NCBI GenBank assembly: GCA_029891385.1
Contig: CM057224.1
Coordinates: 40,295,005-40,359,004, forward strand
DNA length: 64,000 bases
Origin: Erythroxylum novogranatense
Lineage: Eukaryota > Streptophyta > Magnoliopsida > Malpighiales > Erythroxylaceae
Reading direction: 5' to 3'
In this document: piece by piece, positions 31,943-45,100 of the stretch
Layout of the letters: each line of letters begins with the position of its first letter
Numbering within the stretch: the first letter of the stretch is position 1
Notes under the pieces: generated by a model
Told to the model about the DNA's origin: nothing
Databases searched by the model: none
The model's input: only the letters and a program-made list of their open reading frames with translations
Translations under genes and position numbers: made by a program

Positions 31943-34395
31943 TGTAACATCCGTCACGGATGGGATGTGTACAGATTCATTGCATTAAATTTGTACATGT
32001 GCATGAATTATAGTATATTGTATAATTGGCATTTGTATGTACATGCATGTATGACATATTTCGATTTGATTTGCATAACTTAGATTTGGAAAATTGATTA
32101 GGTTAATTGGGTTGTGAGAAATTGAATTGGCATGAGAAATGAGTAATTGGGTTGCAAATTGAGATCCGGAAATGATTAGGGTAAGTATGATAATTAGGTC
32201 AAATTAGGCTCGAGAATTTGATTTGAGTTAGAAATGAGATTTGGGAAGTTGAATTGTGAAATTGGAGTATATGCTAATGAGTTTTCTATTTTGTGGATTT
32301 ATAGGAATTTTCTAGAATTTTTGGAGCATTAGGCTCGGATGAAAAATTTGATAAATGGTAGTTAATTGAATATCCGGTTCAAATTGATTATCCAATGGCA
32401 TGGACGGGTTAGAAATTTGATTTGGGAAATTAGGGTTTAGCCTTTGAAATTAGGGAGAAATTAGAATTTGAAATTGGCTCGAGGTGGTTCGGATCGGATG
32501 GTGGCAATTCCATTTGCCAAACAAGCCCTAGTATCCTTTATATTTATACCCACCCTTTGAAGATTTTGCCTCCCACGAAGCTTTCTCCTTCTTCTTCTTC
32601 GTTCTCTTCTTCCTCTTCGTGATCATTTTCTTTTGGAGATTTGAGGTTCTTCATCAAGTAAGTTACTTCTATCTTGTTTTATATGGTTTGATTAGTTGAT
32701 TTATAGAGTTTATTAGAGAATTAAACATGAAAATCTAAGGATTTGGGTTTAGGATTTCAAAATGGTTTCGGTGGTTTTAGGGTTGAATTTTAGGAATTTG
32801 ATTGTTTGATAAAATGGAAGCTAAAGAGTTGTTCTATGATGTGTATAAAATGATTTAGGAGTGATTTGTGAGGAAAAACTAGGATTTGGTGATGTTTCTT
32901 TGAAAATCTGCAAAATCTGGTTTTCAGGCGTGTATGTAAATGCACGTCGCAGCGTGATAACGAACACGCCGATGACAGCAGAATTGCTTCAGACGTTGCG
33001 ACGTGTGCTTAGAGCGCCGCCTTGTGAGGAGGACAAGTATCGCGTCATGACAAGCAACGTCGTGCGTCGCGACGATGGGATCTTGATTTGCTGCATGGCG
33101 GTGCTTGCGGAAAGTTATTTTGCGAAATGAAATTTAGGTTTTCACAATTTGGGATTAGGCAATTGATGATTCAATTGGCTATGGATTAAATTCAATTTGG
33201 AGATTGTGAATTTGGAAATTTGAAATTTAGTTAGAATTAAGGATTGTGATCGGAAATTGAATTAGGTCGGAAATGTCATAATTTGCATAGTATGTACATG
33301 ATTTGATTCATATGCATAATTAAGCATCGAATTGGTACCGATAATAATGTTATGTATATTTTGATTGATATAGCGGCTCAGCGGATCGCCGATCGTCGAC
33401 GTGGCGAGACTTCCGGCGATAGCTTCGGAAGTTACGAGGTGAGTAACCTAGTTGGTTTCTCAATCTCTTATGTGTTATATGCTTCGTATGTGAACTATCG
33501 TGTCTTTGATTATGTGATTACGATTAAATGATTCGCATGAGATATATCGGTATGAATTGTAAAAGCATCTAGGCATGATTAGAAATCGATGTAAACGGTT
33601 GTGGTGGAGCACATTACGATCCGAGTGGAGCTATAAGCTCATCAATTGTGTTAAGTGAAAAGGGATTAGTGAATACCGGAGGGCTCTCCTATCCACTAGT
33701 GCTTGCGTGGGCGATAGTGCATACCCGAGGGCTCTCCTACCCCGCAAACGCGATTACGTGTGATGTGCCCGAAATGGGATAATTCGGCGCCAGATCACAA
33801 CGCTAATAATGAATCGGAAATCATTGTGCATATTATGCGTGTTCATGCTATGAATGTGCTATGGACTAGCCGCCAATGTGTGATTTTGATGTTGTAAATT
33901 TCGAGTTATGATATGTGTTGATTTATGCATATTTTGCGTAATGCATGAATGGGTAAACCATCGATGATGGTTACTCATTGAGTTTCGCAAACTCATCCAA
34001 ATTGCGACTATTTTTGGAGACGGTAGTGTGACTCTAGCTCCGGATTTTGAGACTTTTCTGCTTGTGTGTCTTAGCAAGAGAAGCATGGCCCACAATTCGG
34101 TCACCGGGGATCCTTTGGGATATTTTGGGATGACCTAGATAGGAGCTATTCTTGTTTATTTTGGGCTTTTGCGATTGTAAATTATGATCGGATATTGTAT
34201 TTAACATTTATGAATGAAATGAGAAGTACTCTTTGGTTTTAAAATTTAGTGATTGTGATCTTCTTGCTTTGATTATATTGATGCCATGAGGTTTTATTAG
34301 AAGCGATTATGCAGTAGTGCAACCTCATCGTAGGGTATGTATCGGTATGATCTACGGGCGTATCGGTGTATACTCTACGGTAAGGGGGCGCTACA
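31943..34395 (+). mobile_element. Tekay 3' LTR (2453 bp)
   Basis: It is nearly collinear with the 5' LTR and ends GGGGGCGCTACA. Most differences are single-base insertions or deletions; they are densest in the CpG array (about 32928-33090). Confidence 0.93.
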
Positions 34396-34400
34396 CTCTC

Positions 34401-36113
34401 CATTCTCTTTCTCTCGTTCTCTTATCCGGCAGCTACTTCTCCCTCTCCAATGACAATAAAACCATCACACAACTTCCTTCACACCACCACCTCACCACTT
34501 TCAGCCCTCCTCCACGTGGACCACACCACCACCGAAGCATTTTCAGGCTTCAGCCCTCCTCCACATGGCACGCACTACCTTCTAGCTTTAGTTATCTATT
34601 GTTTCGTGCCACCGCCGCATCTGGAATTGTCAGATCTGGAAAAGATACAGATCCAAACCTAACTTGACTAAAAAACTAGAAGTAAATACATTGTGAATTT
34701 TTTTAGGTGTGTTTTCAATTGATTTTTTCTAATTAATTGCATTTGTTATGGTGAATGGGTTGGATTGTTGGAATTAAATTGTGAATTGGATTTGTGATTT
34801 ATGTTGGGTTAGAATGGATACCTAGATTGGAGTTGAATGAAATGATGCACGATTTTGTTTTATCTGGTTGGTGATTTGTTTTATGTCTGGTTTGGTTTAT
34901 GTGGGATTTATCTTAAGTTTTTTTGAAGAAGTTGGTGAATGAAATGCACGGGCATGTATGAATTGAAAATTGAAAGTTGAAAGTTGAAACTTAAAACCGA
35001 GAATGAGAATGTAAAGTAATCTTGTTATTATTTAAACTTTAAAGTGAATAATTATTTAATATAATATTTTGTTACATTGTCTTAAAATTAGTATAATAGT
35101 ATTGGTAAATAATTAATTAATATAAATTTTTTACATAATCTTAAAATTAGTATAATAGTCTTGAGTATAAAATTATGTCATTGCTAATTAATAATAATGC
35201 AATTGTGGAGGAGGAAGTCCCTCATTGTATAGTAAATTAGTAATAAAACTAAAATCCAATCAATTGTATTTCTAAATAATTAACATTTTCTATGTGTATA
35301 GTTGATTTATATAATTGTATCTATATTTTCTTCATTTGATAAAAGCATAGATCTATTGATTCTTTCTATTATTCATTAGCAAACTCTTTCAATTAAGTTG
35401 TCAAGTTGATTAGTTGATTAATTGGTAATCACAATTAAATTGTTATGTATATCATATAATAGACCAAGAAAGCTAGCATATTTACTTTGGATGCCATGCA
35501 CTTAAATTTATCAAACCATTGGTCGGTTTATCATAAGAAGAGAAAACTCTATTTTTTTTTCTTTCACTTTTTAATGGGTCATGAAAAGATGAGGAAAGAA
35601 TAGCAATATAATATAAGGAAAAATAAGTGCATTTTGAATTGTGTAGGATAAAATTGAATTGTGTTGGATGAAATTGAATTGTATATGATGTAATTATACA
35701 AAATGAGTTATATTACATATGATGGACATGTGTATTGTGTAATTATATATGTTGAATACTTGAATTATTAGTTTTGACTTATTGATGAATTGTATTGGAT
35801 AAAATTGAATTATGTTGGATAAAATTGAATTGTGTATGATTTAATCATACAAAATGAGTTATATTACATATGATGGACATGCATATTGTGTAATTGTGTA
35901 CGTTGAATACTTGAATTGTTAGTTTTGACTTATTGATGAATTGTTTTGGATGAAATTGAAATGTGTATGATGTAATCATACAAAATGAGTTATATTACAT
36001 ATGATGGACTTACATATTATGTAATTGTATGTGTTGAATACTTGAATTATTGGTTTTTACTTATTGATGAATTGTATTGAATAAAATTGAATTGCGTTGG
36101 ATGAAATTGAATT
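34401..36113 (+). other. hAT leader with imperfect tandem repeats
   Basis: There is a pyrimidine-rich start, then AT-rich sequence. From about 35636 to 36122 a unit with 'aaattgaattgt' and 'caaaatgagttatattacat' recurs three times at spacings of about 151 and 131 bp, with a partial fourth copy. No protein is recognised before 36140. Confidence 0.65.
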
Positions 36114-38515
36114 GTGTATGATTTTGATATATGTCTTCATTTAGTGTTACAGATAATGAAAGGAAGTTTAAGTATTCCTAATCAAATCGCTTCAAGAAGA
36201 TACAATGATCTAGTTTGGACTCATGTTGCATTGATCTTAGGTCAAAAGAACCATATAATCTGCTTGTTTTGTAATAAGCATTTGAAAGGTGGAGGAATCA
36301 TCTAATTAAAGAAGCATTTAGTTAGAGTTAAAAGAGATGTGGAACCCTATACAAAAGTAAGCCATGATGTGAAGTGGCAAATGAAACTTTGCTTGAAGAA
36401 TATCAACACAAGAAAGATAGAAGGGAAAGACTGAATTATCAAATTGGTAGTGGAAGTTTGTTTGCTAGTTTTCGTGATGGTTGTGGAAATGTTGAAGATG
36501 GTAGTGGTAGTGGTACAACCCAGGTCCAGCAAGAAGTGAATGTTACATCTTGACCTAATGCTAGGAAAAGAAGGAAACATATGATGAATTTTTTGCACTA
36601 CAAACAACTTATGGAACCCAACCTTCAATTCGTAATGTTATGTAATTAAGAGATGCGACTCACGTTGTTGATATGATAATGGCTAGATGGTGATATAATA
36701 CAGGTTCAACATTTAATGCTTCGCAATTATATTATTATTAACCTATGATGGATGTCATAGCCCTTTACAGTCTAAGATACAAAGCTCCTTCAATTGATGA
36801 CTACAAAAGTAAACATTTGAGTTGCGTAGTTTCTGAAATTAAAAGTTATTTAGATGAAAGAAGAGTAGATTGGGCTACTTATGGGTGTTCAATCATATGT
36901 AATGGTTGGACAAATAATAAACATGATACGATTATACTTTTTTAAGTTTATTATGCAAATGGTTCAATGTTTTTTAAGTCTATTGATGCATCTGGTTTTG
37001 TTAAGAATATTGCTATTTTATTTGAGATATTTGATGAAGTTGTAAATGAAGTGGGGGCAGAAAATATTGTTTAACTTTTTACTAATAATGATTTTGCTTA
37101 TAAAGTGATAGGAAGAAGGTTATAAAATAAGTATAATTATTTTTTTAGACTCCTTGTGCTATACATTGCATTGACCAAATGCTGGAAAATATAGGGGATG
37201 CTAGGTAATTTCCCATTATTGATGAGACTATGCGGAAAGCCAAAAAGGTGACCAAGTTCATCTATAATCATGCATATATGTTGAATTTAATGAAAAAGGA
37301 ATTTACCAATGGTGGGAATTTGTGTCGTTCTATTATGACAATATTTGCAACAGATTTCTTATCACTTTAGTCTTTTGGTACAATGAAGAAAGAGTTAAGA
37401 CAAATGTTTATAAGTGATAAGTGAGTTGCATCTTGGCATGCTAGGTCTAATGGTGAATTGAAGGTTTCTAAAATTACACTAGAAGATAGTGAATTTTAGT
37501 CTCAATGCCAATTTGTTATCCGAGTCTGTGAGTCTTTAGTGAGGTACTTCATTTGGCTGATATTAAAGAAAAGACAACTATGGGTATTTTTTATGCCATA
37601 GAGAGGGCGAAGGAAGCAATTAAGGTTAATATGAAACATAAGTCTTCTTTATCCACACCATATCTTATAATCATCAATGACAGATGGGAAAGGTAAATTT
37701 ATTCTCCATTGTTTGTAGCTGGGGCGTTTTTTAATCCTATTATCTTTTTTGGACCAGGTTTTACAAAGAAAGATAAAGTTAATAGGGGAATGATATTTAC
37801 TATTATAACAATTGTTGCCCATGACTTGATGCAAGATATCCTAAGCTTACAAATGGAGCTTTATAAGTAGTGTTATGGGGATTTTGAAATGTCGATTGCT
37901 ATTAGACAAAGAGCAAAATTTTCTCCAGGTATCAGTTATTTCTTTTTTCACTTGTTGAAAATTAATTATTATTTTATTTGTTTTTAATATCTTACGACTT
38001 AGAAGTTTTTGATGTAATCAATTCAGAAGTGGTATTCCATAATTGCAAAGGTTGGCAATTCAAATTTTAAGTCAATGTGTGAGTGCAATAGGCTGTGAAA
38101 GAAACTAGAGCACATTTGAATTCATCCATTTCAAGAAAATGAATAGATTGGAGCACAAGAAATTAAATGACATGGACTTCATTCATTAGGATTTAAAGCT
38201 TTTTTAAAAAGTATGTTATTATCTTTATTAATTTTGATATAATTTCTTATAATTTTCTAATGATTAAATTTTATTGTTTACTAGGACTCTTAATAATACA
38301 AGTAGTTCAATATATCTAATTTGCATTGATAATATCAATCTTTTAACATATTGGGTTTATGAGAAACTAAGTTTGCTATATGCGAATAACTTGGAAGATA
38401 ATCTTAGATTAGAAAGTATTGACATATCATTTGGTGCATTGATTTTGAATGATGGTGATAATGAGGCTCCTCTTAATGATGAAGATTTTGTATTAAATGA
38501 TAATTAAGGTCAATA
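36114..38515 (+). pseudogene. hAT transposase remnant (BED finger, DUF659, C-terminal part)
   Basis: A BED-type finger lies at about 36205-36330: 'WTHVALILGQKNHIICLFCN' followed by 'LKKHL', with a stop between the C-C and H parts. A DUF659-like stretch at 36745-36945 includes 'APSIDDYKSKHLSCVVSEIK' and 'ICNGWTN', where the family has a catalytic aspartate near D-G-W-T; here it is N. At about 38090-38200 comes 'STFEFIHFKKMNRLEHKKLN', matching 'STFxxIHTKKRNRLExxRLN' near the end of such proteins. Stops are numerous. The enzyme would have cut and pasted the element. Confidence 0.78.
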
Positions 38516-39147
38516 TAGTTATAACGAGTATCCTTCCATAGATGATTAATGAAGTTCTAGACTTCGGGTTTTATTTTCCTCTTCTTTTAATTTTTCTTTT
38601 ATTTGATGTATATGCTAGATTCTATATATGTAATGTAATTGTAAATATTTTATTTTAAATTTTACTTCTACTTGGATGTTTTCTTATCACGAACTTTTGT
38701 CGTAAATTGTAATAGTTTGAGAGTTAAGAATATTTATTGTTCTTTTTATTTGATGTTTTGATGTAATTATTATTTATTATATGATGAAATTGTAATATTT
38801 TAAATATTTTGTATTATTCTTAATTTTATATTTGTATGATGATGATTGTCTATTTTCATATTTATTGTAGTTATTATTTATATATGAAATATTTGAAAAT
38901 TATTGTTATTTCATATTAATTGTGGTTATTATTTATTATTATAATTTTTAGAGGCAAGGTTTATGTAAACTTATAAAGTATACTGTACAATATGGCAATG
39001 GACTATTTTGCAATTTTAAAAAATTTTAGGGACTATTTTATAAATTTTAAAAATTACTCGAAATGGTATCCAGTATTAACTGATATTGATACATTACTGT
39101 ACCAAAATTTAATCCGATACTAGGGCCAGTACAGTATTTGCAACATT
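38516..39147. other. hAT 3' region, AT-rich, with subterminal GGTATC/GGTACC motifs
   Basis: There is no open frame of note. Inverted relatives of the left-end motifs are at about 39060-39147. Confidence 0.55.
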
Positions 39148-40097
39148 GGCTACTACACAGAATGTTTGGCTCAGGAACTTGATTTTTTAGTTGTTTATGG
39201 TTGATTTAATAGCTAGACCTATTCGATTAATCTTTCTGCTGTGATATTAAGTAACAACACCAAGACTATCATATGGTATAAGCATTTGGAGATCAAGTAT
39301 CTGACGATCAATGAGTTAATCTAGAGAGGTAACATGAGGTGGAGCACTTGAGGAACGATAATATGCTTGATGATCCTATGACTAAAGAACTTCACCCATA
39401 TGTTTTTGAGAGACGGGTATATAGTATGGATGTATTGGAGTCTTTAGACATTGTTAGTTAGGGATTATTCTGTTTGCCCCTAGTACATTTTTATGTATTT
39501 TCATGTATTATGACGTTATGTTTTATGAATAAAGACGATCATCATTTTAGTCTCAGTCATACATGTTATATATATTGTCATGATACAGTAAGATTTGTGT
39601 CGATCTTAAGCATTTAAAAAGGTGTATATATATATATATATATATATATCCATGAATTTTGATATGACATAAGAGATATAAGTGTTAGATCTTATAAAGG
39701 TTTTCTCTAATGTAATTTAGCATTCAATAAGATAAAACAAATTTCTCTAATGCTGTTTAGCATAAAATTCAAAGAAATTGAGATCTACAAATGGAAAGAT
39801 GATATATTTCAAATCATACAAGTTTCATCCTAGTTTGTCACACTCCATTTTCTCATTCATGTTAGTGAGACATTAGATATGCGTGATTGTATTGGATCTG
39901 TATCACATATGACATATGCATTTAATATTTTTCGACATCGAGAGTCTTATGGGACAGAATGATGAAATTTCATTATCTTTGAATCAAATGTTTTTTTAAA
40001 GATGGTCGACTTATATATTGATTTGGCATAATCATTTTTGCACTGGTTTTTATAATTGTTAAAACTATTGTAATTAATTATTGTCCAATTGGGAGAA
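39148..40097 (+). pseudogene. Copia B RNase H end and 3' untranslated part
   Basis: 'TTQNVWLRNLIF' continues the RNase H sequence broken at 24689, and 'PMTKELHPYVFE' is the usual end motif (family form PLTKGLxxxxF). A (TA)n run lies at 39623-39650. A purine-rich 'gggagaat' at 40091-40098 precedes the 3' LTR. Confidence 0.78.
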
Positions 40098-40390
40098 TAT
40101 TAGAATTTTTTCGAATATTGGACAACAATTACTTACAATTTTATCAGTTTTAATAAATTTATTAGTAAGCGAATCAAATTTGATTAGGTTAGAAGATAAT
40201 AAAGTAGTCCGATAAAGGATTTGAATTAATGGCTTAAATTTAGTGAAAAAATAGACCTTAATCAACGTGGGTCATACTTGTATTGGGTCTGTGATTAAAA
40301 AATCTGATATGAATGCTATGTATATATATGATTAAAGTATCGTGTAGTTGCTTAAGAAAGTCGTGAGTATTAAGTTATGCAGTACCCTTT
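40098..40390 (+). mobile_element. Copia B 3' LTR, truncated
   Basis: It begins TATTAGAATTTTTTC (the 5' copy has TGTTAGAA) and stays similar to 19571-19860. The match ends near 'cagtaccc' at about 40390. Confidence 0.75.
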
Positions 40391-42103
40391 TTATATACCG
40401 GGCCGTGCAAGATGAGAGGCTGAGGAACATGGTGGCGGTGAGCGTGATTGTTGAGAATTGTTTCTAGCAATGGTCTTGATATTATCATCTTCCATGGTTT
40501 ACTCACCATTTCTCTACTCTCGAAAGTCACAGGCGAAAAATATGAACTATACATGAAAAATACCCATCACTCACTAAAAATAGTACAAAAAAATACTATC
40601 CCTCAATACAACCTCAGTATGATCTATATTATCATTCTTCGCAAGCGTGGCCTTTATACGTAACATCCTCAGATCGTGCAACAGTTTAGGGATTCGAGGG
40701 CACTGAGTTGGAGTGCGTTTCATATTGTCTGTTTTTGGGGAAAACATAGGAAAAGAAAGGAGATGTCAAATGCAGCCAATACTGGTAACGCCGTTAACTC
40801 ATGGACAGAGAACATAGAGGTTAATATTTGAAGCGGTCAAGTACACATAACATATGGTGAACCGGCCACATTTCTTTTTTTTCAGGTAAAAGGAAAAAAT
40901 TCCCGCAATGGACATATAAAACCGTAGAATTGCTATATTCTCAGGGCACTGTTCAGGAAAGACTCATAGTGACCATAATATGCTATTACCTATATATATC
41001 TATCCCTGATGGTGATTATAATCTGCTATATATATATACTGCTAGTATTTATGTATTTACTCTTTTAACCTGTATTATTATTATCATGTTATATCTGCAT
41101 ATGGTCTACTAGAAATAGCATCTCTATAATACGGAGATAAGGTTGTGTACTATCAAACCTCTCAGATCCTACTTCATTGTGAGACTTCGAGATACGATGA
41201 TGATTAGTATACTTCCTTATATGCCCTGTTAAAAGCTAGAAGTACTTCATCAGCATTTTTTATCATGTATCTTATTAAAAGTACAAAATTTCAGTAAATG
41301 TTTATTAATTTATATTGTAATTATGAAAATATAAATTAAATTATAAACAATCTGATTTTGACTCAATTATTCTAACTATTTATGTAAAATAAACAATAAT
41401 TTTAATGATAAAATGTCATAATAATAGGGTAATTTTTTATTATTAATGTAATCAAATGAATGTTAAATAAGAATTTGTATATTTATTAATAAATATCAAT
41501 TATAATTGAATTAAAAATGAATAAAATATTTTAATCACCATATTAATGATAAAAGGTATTATTATTATTATTATTATTAAAAATTAATTAACTTTATCAT
41601 ATTAATTATGTTTCATAATCAGATTAAATTAACAAAGAGAATCCCAATTTTCATTAAAGTGGACAGTTTAGCCCTCAAAGGGTGTGACTCGATAGTTGAG
41701 AGCGGGGCTTGACTTTGGTTGGAGTCTCGATTGATTTAAATCTTAATTTTCTTGTAGGCGCTGTGACAACCGAAGTTTTACCTGTAGATGGAGAATTAGT
41801 TGAGCCTTGATGATGAGGTCTTGGCTTTAGTTCGCATTTGACGCAGAAGTCTTGTTAATTGGTTTCAAAAGAAGTGTCTTTCATTTGCGCTTATAAGTTT
41901 TTTCGAATAAAAAAAAATTAAAGCGGACAGATTACAATATGAAATTTATTTCCAATTTCACAAACTTATGCTTTTCTTGAACAAGGGTAAACTGGTATTA
42001 GTCTATTAGAGCTTAGCGAGAGGCTAACTAGCGATAGATTTGCTCAAAATGGTCAGAAACTTCTAGAGAGGCGTAGAAGACGTTGAGCGATCGGCGAATC
42101 GGA
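40391..42103. other. Spacer between Copia B and the UBA/PUB gene; includes the gene's promoter
   Basis: No convincing gene is present. 41280-41640 is AT-rich with an (ATT)n run at 41557-41580. The last 150 bp before the ATG at 42104 should hold the transcription start, but I cannot point to a TATA box. Confidence 0.5.
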
Positions 42104-45100
42104 ATGGCGGCGACCGGAGTGTCGTTGAAGTGCGGCGACTGCGGAGTTCTCTTGAAGTCGGTGGAGGAGGCTCAAGAACATGCGGAACTTACCAAACACT
42201 CCAACTTCTCTGAATCCACCGAGGCTGTGCTCAACCTTGTTTGCTCTACTTGTGGCAAGCCCTGCCGATCCAAAACTGTAATTAACGCAACACATTGACG
42301 ATTAAACTTTCCGTTTTTTTTTTGTGATGCCTTTGGATTTCAGGCCTTTTCAGGTTTCAATTTTGTGATCTGGGTCCCTGTTTCTTGAAATTCTTTAATA
42401 TTGGTAATTGATGTATTGTTTTAACGCCGTGATTTATGGTTTTAGGATGAAAGTTGATGTTTGACTCTTCAAGAGCTTGGAATGCCTTTAATTGAGGATT
42501 TCTAACTTAGTGATTTCCTATCTCTAATACTTATTATCAATCAGTTTGGATCATTTATGACTGTTGTGTGCTGTGGATATTTTTCATGAAGGAGAGTGAC
42601 TTGCACACGAAGAGAACTGGTCACACCGACTTCGTGGATAAGACTTCCGAGGCTGTAAAACCCATAAGTTTAGAGGTTCCAAAAGTGTCAATGGATGTTG
42701 ACGAGCCTGTCAATGCAAGCACTTCTTCCCAGCCTGACGGTACAATCTCTTTGTGCGCTCTAGTTGTTATGCAGTAAGCATATCGTACTTTACTGTTTTT
42801 TGATAAGCAAATGATGACACGTAGTTTTAATTTCCTAAGCATCTATTATTATGATTCGTGTCTGCATAACTGTAAGTTACTTTTCTCATTTCTAGTTTGC
42901 GTAAATTTAAAATATTGGTTTGGAAATAATCTTATACCAACAAGTGGCTAAATGTTAAGACAATTTATACCATTGTTGATGGAACTTAAATGGGCACTGA
43001 AAATGTAAATAAGGGTTCTTCTTGTCCTTTGATATTCTGTTATGGACTTTCCTGTATTTGTTGCTGAGTTCCTTTGTATTTATTGTCTTGAGCGAAATGA
43101 TTTTGAGCAGACATAGTGCAAACATGTTGTAGTAGTTGGAAAAATTATTTCTCATGTTATTGTTGAGATAAGCAATTGGAAAGAATAGATGATGCTTTTA
43201 ATCCGCCATTTCGTTTCCATTGGCACGGTCCTATTTGGCTGAGATTTTATTAAAATCTCTTCAAATTGATAGTTTTTGGTAGGCATCTGTTAATATGCTT
43301 GCTTAATTCCTTGCAATCTCTCCTGTAGAAATGGTTGCCCCAGAGGTTGACAAAAAGCTTCTAGAGGAGCTGGAAGCAATGGGTTTCTCAACAGAACGGG
43401 CAACTCGTGCCCTTCATTATTCTGGTGAGATCATTGCTTTTATATTCATATTTCTTGATCAGACTTCAGAAGTCACAATTGGCAATGATTGATGTTCAAA
43501 TGCATTTATGAAATCGCAGTCTTTGTAGTTTTAATATAATGGTTTTTTTTTAAGCTCCATGTAAAAGGTTTGAGCATTGTGATGTAAGATAAGTTCTCCT
43601 AACAAGGAATCTGTGGAATAAATAGATAACTGGGAATAGAATTGCATATGTTGAAGATATAGATTAGATAAGATCAATCTTATGGGATAAGATTATTAGA
43701 AACAGAAATCCCTATAATCAAGGGATTTCTGCTATAGACTTCTAGATATAGTTTAGTTTAGATTGATACCTATTTTCCTGTTGATTAGTTGTATGTATAT
43801 GATAGAATCTACGGGGGAGAGAGTCATTTAGCAAATGAGAGGAACAATAGAAAAGGGAATAAACCGTTAGTGTGGAAAGTGTATTCCAGAAGGAAGAACA
43901 GTGGGCCAGGGGGAAGTTAGTTATCAGCTAAGGTGGCAGATTAGTTAGGCATAACAGAATGTACCTGGGGAGGGGATTTATGTTAAGGGACAGAGAGAAG
44001 GGAAGAGGGTAGGCAGAAAAGTGAGAATATTGTGTGACAGAAGGATATTCATACCTTCTGAGGAGCAATTCTGCTCTGGTTAGTGAGAAATACCATACTT
44101 CTATACTGTAATGATATATACATTACGGTTATATTGCAATAATACAGTAAATCTCTAGTATTCTAAGACTAGAGTTCTATCAATATATATGTATCTGTGT
44201 ATATCAAAGATATAGAAGTCTTCCTGGAAATCTTAACATGGTATCAGAGACCTAAGGTTTTCTGGAAGTATTCTTTGTTTTTCTGGGGACAGCCTTCATT
44301 GCTGCTCATTCTTGTTAGATTTCTCAATTTCCATAACTATTATTTTACCCAATTTTCAATCTTTCCCCTTTTTTCATCATGGCAAATTCTGGAACTTCTC
44401 AAACCACTATTTCTAGCCCAGATGAATCTGTCTCTGTCTAGAAAATTGGGAACTACATAATGTTCGTGCCTCCAACATACACAATGGCAAGAATTACCTC
44501 AAGTGGTAACTTCCTTTCTCAAAGGGAAAGGGCAGCTTGATCATCTACTAAGATTAGGACCAACAACAGGGAATTCAGCAGCAGAAACATGGGAAGAAGA
44601 TGACTCCATGATCATGTCATGGTTGTGGGACTCCATGGAACCTTCAATCAGTGATACGTGCATGCTTTTAACCACTGCAAAGGAGATTTGGGATTGTGTT
44701 CAACGTACGTATTCAAAGGCATGCAATGTTGCTCAAATATATGAATTAAGATCAAAGCCCATGCCACCAAGCAAGGAGACAAATCAGTCACAAAATATGC
44801 TAATACTCTGCGAACTTTGTGGCAAGAACTTGACCATTATTAGGTCATTGAGATGAAAGTCCTGAAGATGTTTTTTTGAAAAATTTCATAGAAAAAGAGC
44901 GTATTTATGATTTCTTGGCTGGATTAAACCCTAAATTTGCTCAAGTCAAGGTTCAAATTCTTGGAAGGGAGTCCATACCCCACTAGAAGAGGTTATTTTC
45001 CTGATTAGAACAAAGGAGAGTAGAGGAAACATGATGCTTGAGGCCCAGAAGATGGATGGGTTAGCAATGGTGATAAAGATAGATAAACAAGACAAAGAAA

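Larger units (their letters stand above)
24979..34395 (+). mobile_element. Tekay-type chromovirus (Ty3/Gypsy), 9417 bp
   Basis: The LTRs (24979-27428 and 31943-34395) share ends TGTAACATCC...GCxACA and are flanked by a perfect CTCTC duplication (24974-24978, 34396-34400). The internal order is gag, zinc knuckle, protease, reverse transcriptase, RNase H, integrase and a C-terminal chromodomain, diagnostic of plant chromoviruses; the long LTRs and protein motifs fit Tekay/Del. The two LTRs are very alike, so insertion is fairly recent. Even so, the coding region is full of small insertions and deletions. Confidence 0.93.
24690..39147 (+). mobile_element. Decayed hAT-superfamily DNA transposon (contains Tekay chromovirus 24979-34395)
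   Basis: It sits inside the Copia B RNase H frame. Imperfect 8-bp flanks TGCTACTA (24682-24689) and GGCTACTA (39148-39155) fit hAT insertion. Both ends have inverted similarity: 'TACTGGCC' with an AATATTG/AATGTTG-type sequence near each terminus, and many GGTACC/GGTATC motifs in the subterminal 150 bp. The interior encodes a broken BED-finger/DUF659/hAT-C transposase (36114-38515). Without the chromovirus it would be about 5 kb. The exact termini are uncertain. Confidence 0.7.
19571..40390 (+). mobile_element. Copia retrotransposon B, decayed, interrupted by Cassandra and hAT insertions
   Basis: The 5' LTR (19571-20077), primer site, gag, protease, integrase, reverse transcriptase and RNase H run left to right. 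RNase H is cut at about 24689 by a hAT element and continues at 39148. A 3' LTR start (40098) resembles the 5' LTR for about 290 bp before the match ends near 40390. Dense stops, and LTR divergence greater than in SIRE or the Tekay element, mark it as the older element. The first 25 bp after SIRE (19546-19570) are older flank. Confidence 0.85.

Noticed and set aside
40391..42080. A third host gene in the spacer (short open frames at 40448-40663 and 40930-41112)
   Set aside because: The frames are short, AT-rich and hydrophobic, without recognisable motifs or splice-linked continuation.
42083..42103. Earlier start of the UBA/PUB protein at 42083
   Set aside because: The codon there is TTG; the first ATG in frame is 42104 and gives the family's usual N-terminus '[14 protein letters not shown]'.
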